Shown here in pieces: positions 1 to 5,660 of a stretch of 12,213 nucleotides of DNA. How positions within the stretch are numbered: the first letter of the stretch is position 1; each line of letters opens with the position of its first letter. The notes beneath the pieces were generated by a model. It saw only the letters and a list, made by a program, of their open reading frames with translations. It did no database searches and was not told the origin of the DNA. Origin of the DNA: an uncultured Clostridia bacterium. Lineage in GTDB: Bacteria; Bacillota; Clostridia; Christensenellales; Borkfalkiaceae. A program made the position numbers and the translations under genes. Where the stretch lies: assembly GCA_900548845.1 (NCBI GenBank), contig URMI01000008.1:1-12213 (forward strand), given 5' to 3'.

Positions 1-25
1 TCGGACCGCCGCGCCGCTTTTTTTT
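1..25 (+). terminator. possible 3' half of a terminator entering from the left edge
   Basis: A GC-rich stretch (GGACCGCCGCGCCGC) runs directly into eight consecutive T residues at 18-25. This is how the downstream arm and U-tract of a plus-strand intrinsic terminator look. The matching upstream arm would lie outside the window, so the stem cannot be confirmed. If real, it would end a gene converging on the GH43 gene. Confidence 0.25.
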
Positions 26-27
26 AG

Positions 28-56
28 GAGCGCCCCGCAGGTACCGCGGGGCGCTC
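28..56 (-). terminator. GC-rich hairpin after the cytoplasmic GH43 gene, putative terminator
   Basis: A perfect 11-bp stem (GAGCGCCCCGC, 28-38, with GCGGGGCGCTC, 46-56) and a 7-base loop lie 16 bases past the GH43 stop codon. Stem and position suit a transcription end. On the minus strand, however, the bases after the stem read CTAAAAAAAA, an A-run and not a U-tract, so intrinsic termination in that direction is not proven. It may act as a 3'-end stabiliser or in a convergent arrangement with the T-run at 18-25. Confidence 0.5.
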
Positions 57-72
57 TTACCATATTATAATA

Positions 73-1563
73 TCAGATCTTATTGGTGCTGTTGAGGAGG
101 AGCGCCATGCCGCTCGTTCTGCCCATGCAGGTGATGGTGAGGCCTGCGGCGTTCTGATCTTCGATCCATGCCGGCATGACGACGCCGAGATATTCCTCGC
201 CGTTAAGGTCGAAGGCGATGTAGTGCGAACCGTACATGCGCCAGCTGCCCTCGATGCCGTTGATCGCGCCGCCCGCGCGCAGCACGACGCGCTTGGGCTT
301 GACCGTGCCCGTGCCCTGCGTGAAGAGGATGAGATCGAACTTGCCCGCCGTGATGTTGAGGAGGGTCTCCTCCGTCACTTCCTGGATCTCCTCGCCCGCA
401 TAGCGGTTGCCGCTCACCACGGGCCAGCCGTCCGAGTTGAAGTCGTACTGACCGAGATAGAGATAGTGGAAGTTGTTGGAGCGGCTCATGCCCTGCTCGA
501 TGAACCAATTGGTGCGGCAGTGATAGGCGACGAGCTTGACGCCCTTCGAGGAGACGAACATATCGTTGTGCCCGGGGCAGTAGAAATCGGGGGCGTTCTC
601 CGACCAGCGGAAGGAGCCCAGCATCTTGTTGCCCGTGCCGAGGTCGGTCGAGCAGACGAGGGGATTGCCGTTGACGTCGAGATAAGGGCCTTCCGGCGTT
701 TCGCTCCTGCCGCAGCGCATGCAGTAGTCGCTCGAGAGGGAGCCGTACGAGCACATCAGATAGTAGTAGTTCTTCTTCGTCCACTTGCCGTCTTCGAGGA
801 CGTCGACGCCCTCATGGTAGCGGATGACGCCGCCTTCAACGGAGCCGCTCGCGATGTGCGTGCCGTAAAATTCTTCAAAGGTGCAGCGCTTCTTGATCCA
901 ATCGGTGTAGGCTCTGCCGTCCTTTCTTCTGCCGGTGGCGGGGTCGAGCTCGATGAGGTACAGCCCGAGGCCGTAGGATCCGTAGACGAGATAGAGCTTG
1001 CCGCCCTCCGCTTCGAGGACCTGCGGGTCGATGCAGTTGGGGGTGCGCCAGCCTGCGGGCGAGCAGAGAAGGAGCGAATCGAACCTGAAGGGGCCCGTGG
1101 GGGTCTCCGCCTTCGCGAGGCCGATGCACGACTTGGAGCCGCCGAAGTAACCCGTGAGGCAGAAGTACAGCCAGAATTTGCCGTCCGTGCCTCGCATGAC
1201 GTCGGGCGCCCAGAAGGACATGGAGCCGTCGCGGCGGGTGCAGATGCCGTAGCCGACTTCGCTCTGCGAGGTCACGCACCAATCGTAGGCGGGCTGCAGA
1301 TCGCCCATGCCCTGCTTGTAGCGGGGTGCGGTGCCCTCCATTTCAAACGCCGAGCCGACATACTCCCAGTGGAGAAGGTCGGTACTCGTGCGGATCTGAT
1401 AGCCGTTGGGCGCGCCGAAGGTATCCGTCGAGTAGGCGTAATAGGTGCCCTCCCATTCGAGGATGGAAGGGTCGTGCGCGCAGCCTTCCTGCCAGGACGC
1501 ATAGTCGGGCGTGCGCATTTTAAGCTTGTTGAAACGTGGGTTTTTCGGGTAGATCAATGCCAT
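73..1563 (-). CDS. cytoplasmic GH43 family glycoside hydrolase, arabinan endo-1,5-alpha-L-arabinosidase-like
   Basis: A 496-residue protein of the GH43 five-bladed beta-propeller family, resembling the Abn2-type endo-arabinanases (about 470 residues). Candidate catalytic residues: general base Asp31 in HDPS, WAPD at 118-121, pKa-modulating Asp179 in CIDP, general acid Glu243 in VEGG, and His332 in GHND, which in this family sits near the metal site. A C-terminal beta-rich domain from about residue 375 matches the shape of the GH43 C2 domain. There is no signal peptide or lipobox, so it should act inside the cell on imported arabino-oligosaccharides. The start at 1563 was chosen because AGGAGG sits 5 bases upstream (1569-1574); the frame stays open to 1641, but the promoter -10 box overlaps that farther ATG. 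Exact specificity (endo-arabinanase, exo-arabinosidase or xylosidase) cannot be fixed from sequence alone. Confidence 0.9.
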   Translation of the reverse strand: MALIYPKNPRFNKLKMRTPDYASWQEGCAHDPSILEWEGTYYAYSTDTFGAPNGYQIRTSTDLLHWEYVGSAFEMEGTAPRYKQGMGDLQPAYDWCVTSQSEVGYGICTRRDGSMSFWAPDVMRGTDGKFWLYFCLTGYFGGSKSCIGLAKAETPTGPFRFDSLLLCSPAGWRTPNCIDPQVLEAEGGKLYLVYGSYGLGLYLIELDPATGRRKDGRAYTDWIKKRCTFEEFYGTHIASGSVEGGVIRYHEGVDVLEDGKWTKKNYYYLMCSYGSLSSDYCMRCGRSETPEGPYLDVNGNPLVCSTDLGTGNKMLGSFRWSENAPDFYCPGHNDMFVSSKGVKLVAYHCRTNWFIEQGMSRSNNFHYLYLGQYDFNSDGWPVVSGNRYAGEEIQEVTEETLLNITAGKFDLILFTQGTGTVKPKRVVLRAGGAINGIEGSWRMYGSHYIAFDLNGEEYLGVVMPAWIEDQNAAGLTITCMGRTSGMALLLNSTNKI

Positions 1564-1639
1564 AACTTCCTCCTTTTCCGAACCGCTCGGGATCGGAACC
1601 GCAAGAGGCCCCCCTGTTGCGGCAAGCATTGTTTCGTTC
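1564..1639 (-). promoter_or_regulatory. 5' untranslated leader of the cytoplasmic GH43 gene
   Basis: About 76 bases lie between the predicted transcript start (near 1639) and the ATG at 1563. They contain an inverted repeat CCGCAA/TTGCGG (1599-1604 and 1617-1622) around a 12-base loop, a smaller CCGA/TCGG pair (1578-1590), and the AGGAGG ribosome binding site at 1569-1574. No known riboswitch is recognised. The same-frame codons between 1641 and 1563 carry no domain or signal sequence. Confidence 0.45.
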
Positions 1640-1645
1640 ATTCTT

Positions 1646-1674
1646 ATTATAAATCATTCCATTCCGATTTTCAA
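1646..1674 (-). promoter_or_regulatory. sigma-A-type promoter of the cytoplasmic GH43 gene
   Basis: On the minus strand, -35 TTGAAA (1669-1674) and a perfect -10 TATAAT (1646-1651) are separated by exactly 17 bases. Transcription should begin near 1639. The promoter lies just after the terminator of the upstream GH43 lipoprotein gene, so the two GH43 genes appear to be separate transcription units. Confidence 0.8.
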
Positions 1675-1710
1675 GCCTCGGACGGCAATTTCGCAAAAAA
1701 CTTTTTGTAA

Positions 1711-1741
1711 ACGAAGAGGGCCGCCCCGGAACGGGCAGCCC
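1711..1741 (-). terminator. putative intrinsic terminator of the GH43 lipoprotein gene
   Basis: Read on the minus strand, GGGCTGCCC (1733-1741) pairs with GGGCGGCCC (1718-1726) as a 9-bp stem with one G-U wobble and a 6-base loop. It is followed by a moderately U-rich tail (TCTTCGTTT). It lies 43 bases past the stop codon at 1785 and upstream of the next promoter. The U-tract is imperfect, hence moderate confidence. Confidence 0.6.
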
Positions 1742-1784
1742 CTTGCTCTTGTTATCATGCTGTTTTCGGATCGCAGGAAATCCT

Positions 1785-3203
1785 CTATCTTCCGACGCAC
1801 CAGAGGGCGTTGCCGTCGGCGGAGGTCGCCGTGAAGCAGTAGGCGCCCTTGTTTTCGGGTGCCGTGCGCCAGCCCGCGCAGACGACGCCGCTGTAAGAGA
1901 TGCCGCCGAGCTCGATCGTCACGAAATAGTCGCTCTCCATCGACCAGGTGCCCGTCAGAGCGCCCGAGATCGTGCCGTCTGCATTGAAGGTGCACTCGAC
2001 GGAAGGAACGATCGTCGCCGAGACGCCCGTGGAATGCACGAGCACGTCAAAGGTGCCTGCGACCTGTTCCGTAGTCGCCGTGCCGTCGTTTTCGCCCGCG
2101 TAGCGCAGGGGCTCGAGGACGGGCCAGCCATCCTTGTTGAAGTAGAGGCGGCGCGTTTCGAGGTGGTGTCCGCCGTTGATGGCATCGCGCACATGGCAGA
2201 CGACGAAGAACTCGCCGCGGCGCTCCACGACCGAGTTGTGGCCGAGCGCGACGTTGTTGCCCATGTTGGCGATGTTGTAGTTGCCCGAAAGCTTATTGCC
2301 TCCCCCAGGATTGATCATATCCTGACCAGTAATATCCTCATAAGGCCCGTCAGGGTTCTTGCTGCGTGCGACGCGCATCGTATAATCAGATTGAAGATCG
2401 CCGTGGGTGGCCATCATATAATAGTAGTCCGTATCGTCGTTATAGAAGATGAACGGACCTTCAACGACTTTGCCATCATGCGACCACAGGAGCTTGCCGA
2501 AACCGTCTTCGACGGGCAGGCCGTTTTTATCGAGTTCCTTGATATAGATGCCGCCGAAGAAGGAGCCGTAGACCATCCACAGCGTACCGTTCTTATCTTC
2601 GAAGAGTTCGGGGTCGATGCAGTTGGGCTTGGAAGAGGAGCTGCTCGTCACGCTCTCGACGATGACGGTGTTGTTGGAATAGGGGCCCATGACGTTGTCG
2701 GACTCCACCCTGCCGATGGCGGAAGAATTGGAGCCGAAGCCGCCCGTCAGCGAATAATACATATAATATTTACTGCCGATCTTGTGCACATCGGGCGCCC
2801 AGGTGGTCGTGCTGTCTCTCGTAGGATTGACAAGCTCCACCGTCGATTGTATCGCAGCAGGCCACTCAGTTCCGTTCTTATCAACATAGGACTCCGAGCC
2901 ATAGAGCGACGGCCAAGTCAGCTGTCCGCCCGAGATCGTCTGATCGGTCACTTCCTGCGTCCATGTGATGAGGTCTTTGGAAGAAGCCACGGCGTAGTGC
3001 GTGCCGAAGGCGTAGTAGGTCTGCGAAGAGACATCGTAGAAGACGGACGGATCGTGCACCGCTGCCGTCATGCCGGGCGCCGCTTCGGGCAGTTCGAGGG
3101 CTTCGTCGGGCGCCTTGACGCCGCCGCAGCCCGCAAGCGAAAACGCCGTCGCAAACGTCATGACGACGGCAAGCGCCGAAATAAGCAGTTTTTTGAGTTT
3201 CAT
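1785..3203 (-). CDS. surface lipoprotein GH43 glycoside hydrolase, arabinan endo-1,5-alpha-L-arabinosidase-like
   Basis: A 472-residue exported GH43 enzyme. Residues 1-25 form a lipoprotein signal peptide (Lys-rich start, hydrophobic core, lipobox LAGC) with Cys26 as the lipidation site, so the enzyme should be tethered to the outer face of the membrane. Predicted catalytic set: Asp51 in HDPS, WAPD at 135-138, Asp197 in CIDP, Glu248 in VEGP, and His322 in GHNS. A C-terminal beta-rich domain begins near residue 360 and ends in a segment like that of its neighbour at 73-1563; both match the length and layout of Abn2-type arabinanases. The likely role is cutting arabinan or arabinose-rich side chains into oligosaccharides for the adjacent ABC importer. 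Start chosen at 3203 because GGGGGA lies just upstream; the frame reaches an ATG at 3218 whose use would displace the signal peptide. Substrate remains inferred. Confidence 0.92.
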   Translation of the reverse strand: MKLKKLLISALAVVMTFATAFSLAGCGGVKAPDEALELPEAAPGMTAAVHDPSVFYDVSSQTYYAFGTHYAVASSKDLITWTQEVTDQTISGGQLTWPSLYGSESYVDKNGTEWPAAIQSTVELVNPTRDSTTTWAPDVHKIGSKYYMYYSLTGGFGSNSSAIGRVESDNVMGPYSNNTVIVESVTSSSSSKPNCIDPELFEDKNGTLWMVYGSFFGGIYIKELDKNGLPVEDGFGKLLWSHDGKVVEGPFIFYNDDTDYYYMMATHGDLQSDYTMRVARSKNPDGPYEDITGQDMINPGGGNKLSGNYNIANMGNNVALGHNSVVERRGEFFVVCHVRDAINGGHHLETRRLYFNKDGWPVLEPLRYAGENDGTATTEQVAGTFDVLVHSTGVSATIVPSVECTFNADGTISGALTGTWSMESDYFVTIELGGISYSGVVCAGWRTAPENKGAYCFTATSADGNALWCVGR

Positions 3204-3235
3204 AGGTCCCCCTATCATGAGAATAGATCGTTGTT

Positions 3236-3264
3236 ATTATACCGCATTTGCGCGGTTTTTTCAA
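3236..3264 (-). promoter_or_regulatory. sigma-A-type promoter of the GH43 lipoprotein gene, palindrome in spacer
   Basis: Minus-strand -35 TTGAAA (3259-3264) and perfect -10 TATAAT (3236-3241) are 17 bases apart, giving a start near 3229 and a short leader of about 26 bases. The spacer holds an inverted repeat, ACCGC-6-GCGGT (3241-3256), which could be a repressor site. The box sequences equal those of the other GH43 promoter at 1646-1674. Confidence 0.8.
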
Positions 3265-3296
3265 GGGGTTTGGGAAAAATTTTTCACTCTTTGAAC

Positions 3297-3331
3297 AAAA
3301 AAGACGGAGCCGAAGCGGCTCCGCCCTTTTT
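3297..3331 (-). terminator. bidirectional intrinsic terminator ending the ABC importer operon
   Basis: A perfect 8-bp stem CGGAGCCG/CGGCTCCG (3305-3312 and 3316-3323) with a 3-base loop. On the minus strand it ends in GTCTTTTTTG, a clear U-tract, and A/G residues before the stem can extend pairing. On the plus strand the tail CCCTTTTTCTTTT would also work. It lies 40 bases past the second permease gene and just before the GH43 lipoprotein promoter. Confidence 0.9.
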
Positions 3332-3362
3332 CTTTTGTAATGTGCGCATAGTGCGCCTTCTC

Positions 3363-4394
3363 TTACTCCTTGGAACCCGTGAGCATCAGCGAGCTGATGA
3401 TCGTCTTCTGGAAGCAAGCGAACAGGATCATGACAGGCAGGACGCAGAACACCGCACCTGCAAGGACGACGCCGTAGCCGCCGTCGATCGAGTTGACGTT
3501 CTTATCGAAGACAGACAGCGCGTGAGGAAGGTTGACCGCAAGGCTGTTCTGCGGGATGAAGATGTAGGAACCCATGTAGTTGTTCCAGCAGCCCATGAAG
3601 GACAGCAGGCCCTGCGCCATGATCGCGGGCATCGCAAGAGGAAGGATGAACCCGCAGAAGATGCGGAAATAGCCCGCACCGTCGATCTTGGCGGCTTCGA
3701 TGATGGAAGTCGGAAGGCCGTACAGGAACTGACGGATGAAGAATGCCGTCATGATGGAACCGAAGAGGCCGGGGATGATGAGGACGAGACCGTTATCTCT
3801 CCAGCCGAGAGCATCGTACATCGAGAACTGAGCCGTCATGATGCACGCGCCGGGGACCATGATCGCCGCGAGCAGGATGAAGAAGACGATGTCTCTTCCG
3901 TACCAATTGAGCTTCGCGAACGAGAACGCCGCGGATGCGGACGTGATGACGCCGACAACAACGGGCACGATGGAGTACACGAGGTTGTTGCCGAGTGCAC
4001 GCCAGAACGTCAGTTCACTGAAGACCTGCTGGAACGCCTTCGTCATGAACTGGCTGTAGTTGTAGAACAAGCCGTGCGAATAGCCCGGGGATGCCGTGCT
4101 CAGACGAGGCCACCAGACGAGGGAGTTGAGGATCGTCGAACCGATACCCGTGGTGGACGTATCGGCAAAGCCTGCCGCGACCATCCACCAGAAGGGGTAG
4201 ACGGAGAGGAACGCACCGAAGAGAAGGACGATGTAGCAGACGATGTCGCCCACGAGCTTCTTGCGCTTTTTGCTGGCGCGGTGCGTGGCGGTGGAGATGC
4301 CGAAGAAGGCAAGGACTGCGCCGAACGCGTAGCGGACGGGAGAATACTTTTTCTCCTCTTCAGCGGGAGCAGCATTCATAACTTCGTTACTCAT
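3363..4394 (-). CDS. carbohydrate ABC transporter permease, MalG family
   Basis: A 343-residue inner-membrane permease, one half of the translocation channel of a CUT1-type sugar importer. After a charged cytoplasmic N-terminus of about 50 residues there are about six hydrophobic segments (roughly 51-75, 137-160, 169-190, 203-222, 248-270 and 308-328). The EAA loop that docks the ATPase is clear at 233-251 (EAAKIDGAG, then LP). A strong AGGAGG lies about 7 bases before the ATG. The gene starts 11 bases after the first permease gene stops, so the two are surely cotranscribed and probably translationally coupled. The family transports oligosaccharides or polyols; an arabino-oligosaccharide substrate here is only inferred from the two GH43 neighbours. 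The N-terminal cytoplasmic extension is longer than in short MalG proteins. Confidence 0.93.
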   Translation of the reverse strand: MSNEVMNAAPAEEEKKYSPVRYAFGAVLAFFGISTATHRASKKRKKLVGDIVCYIVLLFGAFLSVYPFWWMVAAGFADTSTTGIGSTILNSLVWWPRLSTASPGYSHGLFYNYSQFMTKAFQQVFSELTFWRALGNNLVYSIVPVVVGVITSASAAFSFAKLNWYGRDIVFFILLAAIMVPGACIMTAQFSMYDALGWRDNGLVLIIPGLFGSIMTAFFIRQFLYGLPTSIIEAAKIDGAGYFRIFCGFILPLAMPAIMAQGLLSFMGCWNNYMGSYIFIPQNSLAVNLPHALSVFDKNVNSIDGGYGVVLAGAVFCVLPVMILFACFQKTIISSLMLTGSKE

Positions 4395-4405
4395 TTTTCC
4401 CCTCC

Positions 4406-5521
4406 TTAGTCCTTATTCTTGGAATCCAGCCAGAACTGGATGAGCGTGAGGATGATGATCATGACGGCGAGGATCATGCCGTATGCAGCACCCTGCGAAG
4501 GCCTTGCGTTGATGCCGTTCATACCCGTTCTCCAGATAAGAGCGACATAACCGGAAAGCATCGGGTCGTCCGCCTTGAACAGTTCGGGCTCGGCGTAGAT
4601 CTGCATGCCGCCGATGACTGCCGTGACGATGTTGTAGAAGATGGTGGGGTACAAGTCGGGCATGGTGACCTTCCAGAAGATCTGCCAGCCGTTTGCACCG
4701 TCGATCTGCGCGGCTTCTTTGGTTGCCGCATTGACGCCCGAGAGACCTGCGATGTACAGGATGATGGTACCGCCGAGGCCCTTCCAGACGGACATGATGA
4801 TGACGACGCACTTAGAAAGGACGCCCTGGCACCAGAACGGGTCGGTCATGAAAGCGCCACCGCCCGAAGCACCCGTCAACGACGCCCAGGTGAGCGACGC
4901 GGCGCCCGTCGTGTTGATCCAGTTGATGTCGAGCCCGAAGATCTGGTTGAAGACACCCTCCTGGTTGAACATGAGGCGGAACGTGTAGACGATGGAGACC
5001 GTACTTGCAACGCAGGGGAAGTAGTAGATCACGCGGAACACGTTGGCGCCGGGGATATCGCGCGTCATGCAGACGGCGAAGAACATCGCGAGGATCATAC
5101 CGATCGGGATACCGATCATGTAGAACACGGTGTTGAAGAGGTACACACCCATCTCGTTCATCGGGATGGCGGGGCTGATACGGATGACATTGGTGAATGC
5201 GTATGTATACCAATGCCAGGGATCGGCGACACCGTCGGTCTTGTAGATGTGATCTGCAAAATTGCCGAGGAACTCGAACATCGAGCCCGACATGATCGAA
5301 TAGTTGGTGAACGAAAGCAGGATGGCAGCGACAAGACAGATGAAGACGAACCAGAGCGTACCCACGATGAGCGGGAGACAGAAGATCCAGCCCCACAGGT
5401 TGTCCTGCAGTTTCTGCTGATTGATGGGTTTTCTTTGCTTCTTCTGCGGGAGGGCTTCTTCGCCGACGACAGCTTGTTCGGCTTCCACGGCTTCCGCATT
5501 GACAGCAGCGTTGTTTTCCAT
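4406..5521 (-). CDS. carbohydrate ABC transporter permease, MalF/UgpA family
   Basis: A 371-residue inner-membrane permease that pairs with the MalG-type protein encoded next. An acidic, Ala/Glu-rich and then basic cytoplasmic N-terminus (1-40) is followed by about six membrane segments (roughly 45-70, 125-151, 163-185, 237-260, 293-310 and 347-365). The ATPase-docking EAA loop is at 269-288 (EAAQIDGANG, then MP). A long polar loop (about 200-232, rich in Gly, Ser and Thr) separates the third and fourth segments. Two ATG codons are adjacent (5524 and 5521); AGGAGG at 5528-5533 is 3 bases from the first and 6 from the second, so 5521 is preferred. The frame is open to 5572, but that ATG has no good ribosome binding site. 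It is the second gene of the operon, 140 bases after the binding-protein gene. Confidence 0.93.
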   Translation of the reverse strand: MENNAAVNAEAVEAEQAVVGEEALPQKKQRKPINQQKLQDNLWGWIFCLPLIVGTLWFVFICLVAAILLSFTNYSIMSGSMFEFLGNFADHIYKTDGVADPWHWYTYAFTNVIRISPAIPMNEMGVYLFNTVFYMIGIPIGMILAMFFAVCMTRDIPGANVFRVIYYFPCVASTVSIVYTFRLMFNQEGVFNQIFGLDINWINTTGAASLTWASLTGASGGGAFMTDPFWCQGVLSKCVVIIMSVWKGLGGTIILYIAGLSGVNAATKEAAQIDGANGWQIFWKVTMPDLYPTIFYNIVTAVIGGMQIYAEPELFKADDPMLSGYVALIWRTGMNGINARPSQGAAYGMILAVMIIILTLIQFWLDSKNKD

Positions 5522-5553
5522 CATTTTCCTCCTTATTTTTTCATATCCGCTCA

Positions 5554-5609
5554 AAGAGAAGAAGGGGAGCACGGCGTCCCGTGCGGAATGCGTGCTCCCG
5601 CGTTCTCTT
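5554..5609 (-). repeat. large intercistronic hairpin between binding-protein and permease genes
   Basis: A 9-bp perfect stem GGGAGCACG/CGTGCTCCC (5565-5573 and 5591-5599) is continued outward, after small internal loops, by AAGAGAA/TTCTCTT (5554-5560 and 5603-5609). An alternative 6-bp hairpin (GCACGG-CGTC-CCGTGC, 5569-5584) uses part of the same bases. No U-tract follows on the minus strand. Such elements after binding-protein genes often protect the upstream message and lower expression of the permeases; that role is inferred here. Confidence 0.6.
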
Positions 5610-5620
5610 CAAGCATGGCG

Positions 5621-5638
5621 GAACATCAGAAGATGTTC
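5621..5638 (-). repeat. small perfect hairpin just after the binding-protein gene
   Basis: GAACATC and GATGTTC form a perfect 7-bp stem with a 4-base loop, 22 bases past the stop codon of the solute-binding protein. With the larger hairpin at 5554-5609 it makes a tandem structured 3' end inside the operon. There is no U-tract, so it is probably not a full terminator. Confidence 0.55.
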
Positions 5639-5660
5639 TCAAGCCGCAAGCGTTTTCTTT

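Noticed and set aside
1564..1641. 26-residue N-terminal extension of the cytoplasmic GH43 protein
   Set aside because: Its ATG lies at or before the predicted transcript start and partly next to the -10 box, it has no ribosome binding site on the transcript, and AGGAGG sits in front of the ATG at 1563.
5522..5572. Upstream start for the MalF-type permease
   Set aside because: The ATG at 5572 has no AGGAGG-like site and overlaps the intercistronic hairpin, while AGGAGG at 5528-5533 points to 5521 or 5524.
5645..5658. cre-like sequence (AGAAAACGCTTGCG on the minus strand)
   Set aside because: It differs from the CcpA site consensus at both conserved ends and lies over the 3' end of the binding-protein gene, not at a promoter.
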